A stretch of DNA of 12,624 bases, from positions 1 through 12,624 of the forward strand of contig JAQUKF010000026.1 of assembly GCA_028719265.1 (NCBI GenBank), written 5' to 3'. The notes under the pieces were generated by a model. The model had not been told where the DNA came from. It searched no databases and was given only the letters and a program-made list of their open reading frames with translations. The position numbers and the translations under genes were made by a program. Of this stretch, positions 1 to 5,835 are shown piece after piece; positions within the stretch are counted from its first letter, which is position 1, and the number at the start of each line of letters is the position of its first letter. The DNA comes from Candidatus Omnitrophota bacterium. Its GTDB lineage: Bacteria > Omnitrophota > Gorgyraeia > Gygaellales > Profunditerraquicolaceae.

Positions 1-442
1 CAAGTTTGCCGCGTTTAAAACTCATTAGGTTTACAAAGTCGGAGAAAGAAACCTCCTCCTCGATAACCTTGGCAATGATCTTGGTAGAATCGACCGGCAC
101 ATCGATCCCCAGCTCATTGAAAGTATGTTCGTTATCGGGATTATTCACGCGCCCTACAGTACGCTGCAGGTTAAACCTCTCCTTGGCCAGCTGGCAGATG
201 ATCAAATTATCTTCGTCATCCCCCGTAACTGCCGCCAGGACATCTGCGCGCTCAATCCCCGCCTCCTCCAGTATCTTATGGTCGCAGCCGTCTCCATTGA
301 TCACCAGCGCCTCCAGCTCCTTGGCGATCTCGTCGCAAACTACGCGATCCTTATCTACTATACTGACCGTATGCTTACCCTGACAAAGCCTTTTAGCCAG
401 AAAATAACCTACTTTCCCGGCGCCGACAATTAGAATATACAT
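1..442 (-). CDS. TrkA-family K+ transport regulator, RCK N-domain (partial, C-terminus off the window)
   Basis: The gene starts at the ATG at 442-440 and stays open to base 1, giving 147 codons of its N-terminal part. The protein opens MYILIVGAGKVGYFLAKRL, a Rossmann nucleotide-binding fold with the GxGxxG motif. Acidic residues follow at the end of the second strand (SIVDKD) and then the ITGDDEDNL-like stretch (here VTGDDEDNL) typical of TrkA_N/RCK domains. Such proteins sit on the cytosolic face of TrkH/KtrB potassium channels and gate them on NAD(H) or ATP binding. The start is preceded by GGGGAG about 8 bases upstream, inside the end of the neighbouring gene; only 2 bases separate the two. 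The TrkA_C domain and any channel gene would lie beyond the left edge. Family assignment is firm; which channel it serves cannot be seen. Confidence 0.88.
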   Translation of the reverse strand, partial: MYILIVGAGKVGYFLAKRLCQGKHTVSIVDKDRVVCDEIAKELEALVINGDGCDHKILEEAGIERADVLAAVTGDDEDNLIICQLAKERFNLQRTVGRVNNPDNEHTFNELGIDVPVDSTKIIAKVIEEEVSFSDFVNLMSFKRGKL

Positions 443-444
443 GC

Positions 445-1098
445 CTATTTCTCCCCTAAATGGAACTTCTCTCTGACCTCCTTAAGGCTGGAGACCTTGA
501 CTACGCCCATTAAGGTATCTTTGTTTTTCAAAACGGTCTTGGGGTCGGGAATAATTACTCCCTGCATCCTTCTGATGGCGGTTACCATGAATTCTCCGGA
601 GATGTTTATATCCTGGATGGTCTTGCCGACCAGGTTGTCCTTCACCTCGATCTCAATGGTCCCCAGGTCCTTTGTTTCGATCAAGTAGCTGGAGAACCTG
701 CTTTCTATTATCTTGTCCCTGAGCATAGAGGATAAAAGCATTGTTCCGCTGATAATATCCAGGCCTAAAGAAGCGTAGATATGCGCCCGCTGAGGGTCGT
801 ATACCCGGGCAAATACTTTGGGTACGCGGAATATCTTCTTGGCGACCTGGGCGCTGATCAAATTGGTATTATCCCCGTTGGTTACCGCGCAGAAGGCATC
901 CGCTTTTTCTATCCCTACCTGCTTAAGCAGGGCCAGGTCAAACCCGTTGCCTACCATCGTCAAGCCGTTGAAAGTTTCCCCCAGCCTGGAAAAGGAATCG
1001 CGGGACTTGTCGATAATAACCACATCGTGGCCTTCGCCTGACAAAAGCTTGGCCAGTTCCGCCCCTACTCTTCCGCAACCTGCTATAATCACATACAT
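445..1098 (-). CDS. TrkA-family K+ transport regulator (complete, TrkA_N + TrkA_C)
   Basis: This is a 217-residue protein with one RCK unit. Residues 1-120 form the TrkA_N Rossmann domain: MYVIIAGCGRVGAELAKLL with GCGRVG at about 7-12, VVIID with Asp at about 30, and AVTNGDNTNL. Residues of about 135-212 match a TrkA_C ligand-binding domain (IEIEVKDNLVGKTIQDINI...GVIIPDPKTVLKNKDTLMGV). It is half the length of the fused two-RCK TrkA of enterobacteria and corresponds to one subunit of a two-gene arrangement with the next gene, which begins 2 bases downstream. The pair may form a hetero-assembly, which is inference. It follows rplT by 26 bases. A GAGG ribosome site lies inside a short palindrome (AAAGAGxCTCTTT, 1099-1111) just before the ATG. 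The potassium role comes from the family only. Confidence 0.9.
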   Translation of the reverse strand: MYVIIAGCGRVGAELAKLLSGEGHDVVIIDKSRDSFSRLGETFNGLTMVGNGFDLALLKQVGIEKADAFCAVTNGDNTNLISAQVAKKIFRVPKVFARVYDPQRAHIYASLGLDIISGTMLLSSMLRDKIIESRFSSYLIETKDLGTIEIEVKDNLVGKTIQDINISGEFMVTAIRRMQGVIIPDPKTVLKNKDTLMGVVKVSSLKEVREKFHLGEK

Positions 1099-1124
1099 AA
1101 AGAGCCTCTTTTAGTTAGAAACCC

Positions 1125-1472
1125 TTATTTCTTGACTATCTCCACTATCCTTTTGAAGGCGGGATTATCCCTGACCGCCAGATCGGCCAGAATCTTGCGA
1201 TCCAGGCTTATCTTGCATTTTTTCAATCCGCTCATGAAAACACTGTAAGTAATACCCTCCTGACGGCAGGCCGCATTTATACGCGCGATCCAGAGCTTGC
1301 GAAAATCGCGTTTCTTGTTCCTGCGATCTCTATAGGCATATTCTAAGGCATGCATCAATGCCCTTTTTGCCTGCTGGTATTGCTTGCTGCGGTCTCCCCA
1401 GAAACCCTTAGCCTGTTTTAAAACCTTCTTCTTTCTTTTTCGGGTTGCCACACTATGACTTACTTTTGCCAT
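1125..1472 (-). CDS. rplT: 50S ribosomal protein L20
   Basis: This 115-residue, strongly basic protein has the L20 signature throughout: MAKVSHSVATRKRKKKVLKQ, then AKGFWGDRSKQYQQAKRAL, YAYRDRRNKKRDFRKLWI and the C-terminal AINAACR-like block (here RINAACRQEGITYSVFM). L20 binds 23S rRNA early in 50S assembly and in several bacteria represses its own operon. Length is normal for the family (about 115-120). The ATG at 1472 has a good Shine-Dalgarno (AAAGGAGAGG) a few bases upstream, and the gene lies 24 bases after rpmI. It ends the thrS-infC-rpmI-rplT translation operon; trkA-like genes continue on the same strand without a visible terminator. Confidence 0.98.
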   Translation of the reverse strand: MAKVSHSVATRKRKKKVLKQAKGFWGDRSKQYQQAKRALMHALEYAYRDRRNKKRDFRKLWIARINAACRQEGITYSVFMSGLKKCKISLDRKILADLAVRDNPAFKRIVEIVKK

Positions 1473-1496
1473 ATTCCTCTCCTTTAGAACATTGCC

Positions 1497-1697
1497 CTAT
1501 CCATAAGGCAACATAGACTTGACGAACCTTTCCTCTTTCTTGCCGGAAAGCGTCTTGCGTTTCCTTAAATTCCTTATCTTGCTGGTTTTTTTGGATGACG
1601 CCAGGTGACTTTTGCCGCCGGGCGAATATTTTACCCTGCCTTTTTTAGTGAGCTTGAAACGTTTCGCTACCCCCCTTTTTGTCTTTAGCTTACCCAT
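1497..1697 (-). CDS. rpmI: 50S ribosomal protein L35
   Basis: This is a 66-residue basic protein, MGKLKTKRGVAKRFKLTKKG..., ending KSMLPYG, with the L35 pattern (K-rich N-terminus, GGKSHLASSKKTSKIRNLRKR, LPY end). The reading frame runs upstream to a TTG at 1739, but the start is placed at the ATG at 1697. GGAGAG lies about 6 bases before that ATG, the family begins with MxKxKTxxGxxKRF, and the 14 extra residues have no match to L35. It lies between infC (86-base gap with a GC-rich hairpin) and rplT (24-base gap). L35 is a structural protein of the large subunit. Confidence 0.97.
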   Translation of the reverse strand: MGKLKTKRGVAKRFKLTKKGRVKYSPGGKSHLASSKKTSKIRNLRKRKTLSGKKEERFVKSMLPYG

Positions 1698-1726
1698 TTT
1701 CTCTCCTTGTGCAAATAATGCGCGCG

Positions 1727-1753
1727 CCGGCGCCAACAACTTGTTTGCGCCGG
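1727..1753 (-). promoter_or_regulatory. GC-rich hairpin in the infC-rpmI gap (possible L20/L35 translational control element)
   Basis: The transcript can form a perfect 7-bp stem, CCGGCGC with GCGCCGG, enclosing 13 bases. Three more A/T and G/C pairs are possible inside the loop after one mismatch. It sits about 20 bases upstream of the rpmI Shine-Dalgarno and is not followed by a U-run, so it is unlikely to be a terminator. In E. coli and Firmicutes this operon is repressed by L20 binding an RNA structure in the same general place, so a regulatory role is plausible. No rRNA-mimic sequence was demonstrated here; it could equally be a processing or stability stem. Confidence 0.4.
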
Positions 1754-1783
1754 ACGCTTATTACGCCAGATTAATATTATATC

Positions 1784-2290
1784 CTACTTAGGCGCTATCA
1801 CAAAGGACATAATTCTGCCTTCCAGCGAAGGCGACTTCTCTACCTGGCCCTCTGCTTGGGCGTGAACGATGAATTTGTCCACAACTTTTCTCCCGATATC
1901 CAAATGCTCCATCTGTCTTCCCCGGAAAAAAAGGTTCACCTTGACCTTGTCCTTTTTTTTCAAAAAACTCACGGCCTGCTTTACTTTGGTCTCAAAATCA
2001 TGCTCGTCTATATTAGGCTTGAGGCGGATTTCCTTGAGACGGCCTTGCTTCTGATGCTTTTTTGCCTCGCGCTCTTTTTTCTCGATATCGTACTTGAATT
2101 TGCTGAATTCAATAATCCGGCAGACCGGCGGGTTGGCGGTAGGAGCGACTTCTACCAAATCCAACTCCTGCTGGTTGGCAATATCCAAAGCCCTCTGCAC
2201 AGACATCACTCCCAACTGGCTTCCTTCGCGGCTGATAACCCTGACCTGCGGAGAATTAATCCTTTCGTTTATGCGGATGAATTTTTTTAT
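1784..2290 (-). CDS. infC: Translation initiation factor IF-3 (non-canonical ATA start)
   Basis: IF-3 binds the 30S subunit, prevents premature 50S joining and proofreads the start codon and initiator tRNA. From 2290 the frame gives 168 residues: an N-terminal domain with IRINERINSPQVRVI..., the signature DLVEVAPTANPPVCRI, a lysine-rich linker, and a C-terminal domain (EIRLKPNIDEHDFETKVK, VNLFFRGRQMEH, FVIAPK). The first conventional start in frame is TTG at 2215. Starting there would delete about 25 residues of the conserved N-domain (residues 1-25, including INERI and VRVI). Upstream of TTG the frame is open to a TAA at 2314-2312 and has no ATG, GTG or TTG. The best start is ATA at 2290-2288, preceded by GGAGG with a 5-base spacer. 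E. coli infC starts with AUU, which IF-3 discriminates against, giving autoregulation; AUA belongs to the same discriminated class. thrS ends 17 bases upstream of the ATA. Confidence 0.95.
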   Translation of the reverse strand: MKKFIRINERINSPQVRVISREGSQLGVMSVQRALDIANQQELDLVEVAPTANPPVCRIIEFSKFKYDIEKKEREAKKHQKQGRLKEIRLKPNIDEHDFETKVKQAVSFLKKKDKVKVNLFFRGRQMEHLDIGRKVVDKFIVHAQAEGQVEKSPSLEGRIMSFVIAPK

Positions 2291-2300
2291 GGCAACCTCC
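2288..2300 (-). promoter_or_regulatory. infC Shine-Dalgarno plus AUA start codon
   Basis: The minus strand reads GGAGGTTGCCATA: a strong GGAGG (2300-2296), a 5-base spacer and ATA (2290-2288). Between the in-frame TAA at 2314-2312 and the TTG at 2215 the codons include several Ile codons (ATA, ATC, ATT) but no standard start. The spacing singles out this ATA. IF-3 normally rejects such a codon, so excess IF-3 should reduce its own synthesis while a shortage should allow it. That regulation is known for E. coli infC (AUU) and is inferred here. Confidence 0.85.
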
Positions 2301-2307
2301 TCTCTTT

Positions 2308-4026
2308 CTATTTATATTGCCGAATCTGATTAATCAATTCTTCGGTAAATTTATCCAACGTGATCGCCCCTTGGTCCCCGCTGCCTTTTTTGCGCACGCT
2401 GACTGTCCCGCTCTTTGCTTCCCGTTCGCCTAAAATCAAACAATATGGAATTTTATTCAACTCCGCGTTTCGTATCCTTTTATCCAGCGTCTCATTTCGC
2501 ACATCCATATCCACGCGTATCTGCCTATCTTCCAGTTTCTCTTTTACCTTTTGGGTATAAGAGACGGTTGTTTCTTTGACGGGAATCAACAAAACCTGCG
2601 TGGGGCTTAACCACAAAGGGAGCTCTCCCTTGTAATGCTCGATCAAAGCGCCGATAAAACGCTCCAAACTGCCCAATAATACCCTGTGCAGCATGATCGG
2701 CTGCTTCTGCTTGCCGTCCTCGTCTACATAAGAAAGGCCGAACCTCTTGGGCAGGGCAAAATCACACTGAATGGTCGCGCATTGCCAGGTCCTTTTTAGC
2801 GCGTCCTTTAATTTTATATCGATCTTTGGCCCATAAAACGCGCCGTCCCCCTGGTTAATCTCATAAGGCAGCCCTTTTTCCTTCAGCGCATCCTCCAGGG
2901 CATCGGTTGCCTTTTGCCAATCCTCCTGCGAGCCTATATATTTTTCCGGCCGGGTACTTAATTCTATCCCCCATTGCTCAAAGCCAAAAACCTTCATTGT
3001 CTCAAAAACAAAATCTATTATGTCCTTTATCTCGCCCCTTAACTGCTCCGGCAGACAGAATATATGCGCGTCGTCCTGGGTGAACCCGCGCACGCGCAGG
3101 AGCCCGTGTAGAACGCCGGCCTTTTCCCTGCGATAGACAGTACCCAGCTCAAAAAACCTTATCGGGAGATCCCGGTAGCTGCGGCTTTTTGACTTATAAA
3201 TAAGTATGTGTCCGGGGCAGTTCATCGGTTTTACAACCACCTCCCGGCCCTCTTCGGAAGAAAAATACATGTTTTCCTTGTAATAATCATAATGGCCGCT
3301 GGTTTTCCAAAGCGAGACGTCCATAATATGAGGAGTGATCACCATCTGATAACCGCGCTTTAGATGCTCCTTCTTCTCGTAATCCTCGATAATCGTGCGA
3401 AGGATGGCGCCTTTGGGATGGTAAAATACCAACCCTGCGCCTGCCTGCTCATGGTAAATATCGAACAGCTCCAGCTGCGGTCCGAGCTTTCTATGGTCGC
3501 GCAGCTTTGCCTCTTGCAGGGAATTAAGGTATTCCTCCAGCTCTTTAGCGGTATCAAAGCAGGTCCCGTAAATCCTCTGAAGCATGGGGTTGGTCTCAAT
3601 CCCATGCCAATACGCTCCGGCGACTGACAATAACTTGAAGAATTTTATTTCCCCGGTAGAGCTTACATGGGGGCCTCGGCAGAGATCCAAAAAATCCTTA
3701 CCGGTCCTATAGACAGAAACCGTCCCCCCCGCTAAGTCCTTGATCAATTCCACCTTGTAGTCTTCCTTCATTTTTTCAAAGAGCCTCAGCGCCTCCTCTT
3801 TTCCCATCTCCTGGCGCTCAAATTTCTCGTCGGCGGAAATGATTTTCCGCATTTCCTGTTCGATCTTAAGCAGATCCTCCCCGCTAAACGGATTCTTTCT
3901 GTCAAAATCGTAATAGAAACCGTCTTCAATAGCCGGCCCTATGGCCAATTTTGTTTCCGGCCAAAGCCTTTTCACCGCCTCGGCCATAATATGGGAACAG
4001 GAATGTCTTAAAGTAGATATGTCCAT
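2308..4026 (-). CDS. thrS: Threonyl-tRNA synthetase lacking the TGS domain
   Basis: This enzyme charges tRNA-Thr with threonine in the cytosol. The 572-residue protein begins directly at the editing domain: MDISTLRHSCSHIMAEAVKR with HxxxH at His8/His12, and CRGPH with Cys116/His120 completing the editing site that removes mischarged serine. The class II catalytic core follows, with Zn ligands visible at Cys270 (MNCPGH), His321 (DDAHIF) and His447 (MLHRVLLGS). Motif 2 is near YRREKAGVLHGLLRVRGFTQ and motif 3 is GSLERFIGALIEHY. Residues of about 472-572 are the anticodon-binding domain. Typical bacterial ThrRS is about 640 residues because of an N-terminal TGS domain, absent here. ATG at 4026 is the only standard start after the in-frame TGA inside tRNA-Val. 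Only 7 bases separate it from the tRNA 3' end, leaving no Shine-Dalgarno. It heads thrS-infC-rpmI-rplT. Confidence 0.97.
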   Translation of the reverse strand: MDISTLRHSCSHIMAEAVKRLWPETKLAIGPAIEDGFYYDFDRKNPFSGEDLLKIEQEMRKIISADEKFERQEMGKEEALRLFEKMKEDYKVELIKDLAGGTVSVYRTGKDFLDLCRGPHVSSTGEIKFFKLLSVAGAYWHGIETNPMLQRIYGTCFDTAKELEEYLNSLQEAKLRDHRKLGPQLELFDIYHEQAGAGLVFYHPKGAILRTIIEDYEKKEHLKRGYQMVITPHIMDVSLWKTSGHYDYYKENMYFSSEEGREVVVKPMNCPGHILIYKSKSRSYRDLPIRFFELGTVYRREKAGVLHGLLRVRGFTQDDAHIFCLPEQLRGEIKDIIDFVFETMKVFGFEQWGIELSTRPEKYIGSQEDWQKATDALEDALKEKGLPYEINQGDGAFYGPKIDIKLKDALKRTWQCATIQCDFALPKRFGLSYVDEDGKQKQPIMLHRVLLGSLERFIGALIEHYKGELPLWLSPTQVLLIPVKETTVSYTQKVKEKLEDRQIRVDMDVRNETLDKRIRNAELNKIPYCLILGEREAKSGTVSVRKKGSGDQGAITLDKFTEELINQIRQYK

Positions 4027-4033
4027 TTTAAAA

Positions 4034-4107
4034 TGGGCCCAAGTGGACTTGAACCACTGGCCTTTGCGATGTCAACGCAACGCTCTAACCAACTGAGCTA
4101 TGAGCCC
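4034..4107 (-). tRNA. tRNA-Val (GAC)
   Basis: The minus strand folds as a standard cloverleaf of 74 bases including discriminator A. The acceptor stem is GGGCTCA/TGGGCCC with one U-G pair. The D arm is GCTC...GAGC. The anticodon arm is TTGCG-TTGACAT-CGCAA with anticodon GAC. The variable segment is short, and the T arm is AGTGG-TTCAAGT-CCACT. CCA is not encoded (TTT follows the discriminator), so it must be added by a nucleotidyltransferase. It lies 7 bases upstream of the thrS start codon. Confidence 0.96.
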
Positions 4108-4230
4108 TTAAAGTTTAGGTTTATTTGCAAGCTCGCAGCGAATCCCCTCAGGGATAATCTATGAGCAAAACACAGCATTTCCCGTCCAGGCAACCCCGGG
4201 CAGTCTTTGATCCGGCGCCTCTGTTAAAAA
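4108..4230 (-). other. Gap between tRNA-Leu and tRNA-Val: small hairpin, no gene seen
   Basis: These 123 bases separate the two tRNA genes. On the minus strand the segment contains a 5-bp hairpin ATCCC-TGAG-GGGAT (4142-4155) and an AT-rich run next to tRNA-Val (TTGCAAATAAACC...TTTAA). I could not find a well-spaced -35/-10 pair, so a promoter for tRNA-Val/thrS is possible but unproven. The open frames crossing this stretch run through the tRNA genes and have no protein-like features. Confidence 0.4.
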
Positions 4231-4313
4231 TGGGCAAGAAGGGAGTCGAACCCTTACGACCTTGCGGCCAACAGATTTTAAGTCTGTCGTGTATGCCATT
4301 CCACCACTTGCCC
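4231..4313 (-). tRNA. tRNA-Leu (TAA)
   Basis: This is a type II tRNA of 83 bases on the minus strand. The acceptor stem is GGGCAAG/CTTGCCC with discriminator A. The anticodon arm is ACAGA-CTTAAAA-TCTGT with anticodon TAA. The long variable arm is GGCCGCAAGGTC, as expected for leucine tRNAs. The T arm is AAGGG-TTCGACT-CCCTT. CCA is not encoded (T-run follows). It lies between tRNA-Cys and tRNA-Val in the same orientation. Confidence 0.96.
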
Positions 4314-4381
4314 GGAGCCCAAGCCGCCTGCCGGAGGCCTGTCCTGACAACGCGGCGTCCCCGGATTCCCGGGAGATTTAT
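4314..4381 (-). other. Gap between tRNA-Cys and tRNA-Leu with short GC-rich palindromes
   Basis: These 68 GC-rich bases hold two small inverted repeats: CCCGG-GAAT-CCGGG (4360-4373), close behind the tRNA-Cys 3' end, and GCCT-CCGGC-AGGC (4326-4338). Neither is followed by a U-run, so neither is a convincing rho-independent terminator. They may help tRNA 3' processing or be remnants of a small dispersed palindromic repeat; this window has no second copy to support that. Confidence 0.35.
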
Positions 4382-4456
4382 TGGAGGCGACGAGCGGAAT
4401 TGAACCGCTGAATAGTTGTTTTGCAGACAACTGCCTTACCACTTGGCTACGTCGCC
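4382..4456 (-). tRNA. tRNA-Cys (GCA), CCA encoded
   Basis: The minus-strand cloverleaf has acceptor GGCGACG/CGTCGCC. The anticodon arm is GTTGT-CTGCAAA-ACAAC with anticodon GCA, and the T arm is AGCGG-TTCAATT-CCGCT. The discriminator is U (4385), the identity base for cysteine tRNAs, and it is followed by an encoded CCA (4384-4382). The other two tRNAs here lack encoded CCA. It starts 5 bases after the coaC stop codon, so it is probably cut out of a message shared with coaC. Confidence 0.96.
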
Positions 4457-4461
4457 AAAAG

Positions 4462-5010
4462 CTACAGAAACCTTTTTGCCTCCTGGACTATATCCTCTAT
4501 TTCTGCCAAACAACCTACCCCGCTCTTGCCGCAGGCAAGCACGCCTCTGCGCGGTGCGATAAATTTATATCCGCAGGATTTCAATTTTTCTATATTTCCC
4601 TGCGTAACCTTATTATTATACATCCCTTCGTTCATCGCCGGGGCGATTAACACGGGAGCCTTGGTTGCGCAAACCGTACAGGTCAGAAGATCGTCACAAA
4701 TGCCGGCGGAAAGCTTGGCAATGATATTGGCCGTCGCCGGGGCGATTAAAATTAAATCTGCCCCTTGCGCCAAGGAAATATGCTCTATCTCCCATTTGTC
4801 CGCATCCCCGAAAAGCCCTGCCCGGTAAACCTTGTTTCCGCTTAGGCTGGAAAAAACAACCGGCCTGATCAACTCCTCCGCCCGGCTGCTCATGACCACC
4901 TTAACTTCAAAACCGCATTCTTTAAGCCTGCGGATCAATTCGCAGGATTTATAAATTGCGATACTGGCAGTCACCCCCAAAACGATATTCTTCCCCTTTT
5001 TTGCCGTCAT
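4462..5010 (-). CDS. coaC: Phosphopantothenoylcysteine decarboxylase (stand-alone CoaC)
   Basis: This is an FMN-dependent decarboxylase making 4'-phosphopantetheine from phosphopantothenoylcysteine in coenzyme A synthesis. The 182 residues cover only the CoaC (flavoprotein) domain. They include GVTASIAIYKS at 12-22 for FMN binding, catalytic His77 in EHISLAQGAD, APATANIIAKLSAGICDDL, the APAMN motif with Asn127, and the flap Cys160 in GVLACGKSGVG. Most bacteria have a bifunctional CoaBC of about 400 residues. Here the frame stops at TAG after the decarboxylase and a tRNA-Cys begins 5 bases later, so the synthetase CoaB must be encoded elsewhere or be absent. The start overlaps the rpoZ stop (ATGA), which suggests translational coupling; no strong Shine-Dalgarno is seen close to it. 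Confidence 0.93.
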   Translation of the reverse strand: MTAKKGKNIVLGVTASIAIYKSCELIRRLKECGFEVKVVMSSRAEELIRPVVFSSLSGNKVYRAGLFGDADKWEIEHISLAQGADLILIAPATANIIAKLSAGICDDLLTCTVCATKAPVLIAPAMNEGMYNNKVTQGNIEKLKSCGYKFIAPRRGVLACGKSGVGCLAEIEDIVQEAKRFL

Positions 5011-5216
5011 TCTTTTGCTTTCATTCCCTTGGCTTCAACCTTACCCTGCTCGATCTCATGCAGGGCAACCGTAGAGGGCTTGGCGGAAAGCTCATCCTTA
5101 ACCAGCTTAGGCTGTCCCTCGGCAATCTCCAACGCCCTTTTAGAAGCCAGAATAACCAACTTATAAATAGAGCCCATACTTTTATCTAAAAGCCCTTCCC
5201 TGCCCCGGTATACCAT
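5007..5216 (-). CDS. rpoZ: RNA polymerase omega subunit
   Basis: This 69-residue protein has the omega core: GSIYKLVILASKRALEIAEG (about residues 15-34), corresponding to the R/YxLVxxAAxRAxxL region that clamps the beta-prime C-terminus. It is followed by LSAKPSTVALHEIEQGKV, the family's KxxTxALxEIxxGKV motif. Omega aids assembly and stability of RNA polymerase. The ATG at 5216 has GGGGG about 6 bases upstream, 22 bases after gmk. The gmk-rpoZ-coaBC order is widespread in bacteria and supports the call. The last codons overlap the coaC start by 4 bases. Confidence 0.95.
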   Translation of the reverse strand: MVYRGREGLLDKSMGSIYKLVILASKRALEIAEGQPKLVKDELSAKPSTVALHEIEQGKVEAKGMKAKE

Positions 5217-5238
5217 TTTTACCCCCGATGATTAATTG

Positions 5239-5835
5239 TTAAGTTTTTTCTTTAAAAAATATCTTCCTTGTTTCCTGAAGGGCAACCCGAAGATTCCGGT
5301 TCAAGACCCTGTAATCAAAATGCGATGCGGCTAAAACTTCCTTTTGCGCAAGGCGTAACCGTTGAGTTATCTCTTTCTTATTGGTTTCTCTGCAACGGCC
5401 TTCGATCCTTGCCTTAAGCGCACCTATGGAGGGTGGCAGGACAAAAATCGTTACCGCGTTACGAGGATAGATTTTTTTAAGGGTACTTGCGCCCTTAAGG
5501 TCAAGGCATAAACCGAGATTTTTCCCTTCCTTAAGCAGCTTTTCCACCGGCCCTTTAGGTGTTCCGTAATAATAGCCCAAATACCTGGTCCATTCAAGAA
5601 TTTTTTTTGCTTTTAGCAGGCGCCTGAATTCGTCCCTGCCGACAAAAAAATAATCCTTCCCCTGTACCTCCCCGGGACGTCTGGGCCGGGTAGTAACTGA
5701 ACATGATTTTACCAGCGATTTGGCTATTTTTTTGTCTTTAATTAATCTGGTCAACAGGGTGGTCTTGCCTGAGCCTGAAGGCCCGGAAAGTATGAAGATC
5801 TTACCCGGCTTGTTCTTTCTTTTACTGGCTTTCAC
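5239..5835 (-). CDS. gmk: Guanylate kinase
   Basis: Gmk phosphorylates GMP to GDP using ATP and feeds GTP, dGTP and signalling nucleotide pools. The 198-residue protein has a P-loop GPSGSGKTT at 18-26. The GMP-binding SVTTRPRRPGEVQGKDYFFV region follows at about 46-65, then GTPKGPVEKLLKEGK, a Walker B-like CLDLKGA, and a lid region with R..GRCRETNKKEI. Length is typical (about 190-210). The start is GTG at 5835-5833, overlapping the yicC stop (TAGTG). It is the only sensible start before the P-loop, and no strong Shine-Dalgarno is present, so coupling to yicC translation is likely. Confidence 0.97.
   Translation of the reverse strand: MKASKRKNKPGKIFILSGPSGSGKTTLLTRLIKDKKIAKSLVKSCSVTTRPRRPGEVQGKDYFFVGRDEFRRLLKAKKILEWTRYLGYYYGTPKGPVEKLLKEGKNLGLCLDLKGASTLKKIYPRNAVTIFVLPPSIGALKARIEGRCRETNKKEITQRLRLAQKEVLAASHFDYRVLNRNLRVALQETRKIFFKEKT

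Noticed and set aside
1099..1111. Palindrome AAAGAGxCTCTTT at the trkA-like gene start as an operator
   Set aside because: It is short and overlaps the ribosome binding site by necessity; chance is a sufficient explanation.
1698..1739. Longer rpmI reading frame starting at TTG 1739
   Set aside because: The 14 extra residues do not resemble L35 and the ATG at 1697 has a well-spaced GGAGAG.
4108..4230. T-box or other leader riboswitch for thrS
   Set aside because: thrS has only 7 bases after tRNA-Val, and this upstream gap shows no T-box sequence or terminator/antiterminator pair.
4314..4381. Rho-independent terminator after tRNA-Cys
   Set aside because: The 5-bp GC hairpin is weak and has no U-run after it.
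4159..4403. Open frames on both strands across the tRNA-Leu region
   Set aside because: They run through the tRNA-Leu cloverleaf and show no protein-like composition or ribosome site.
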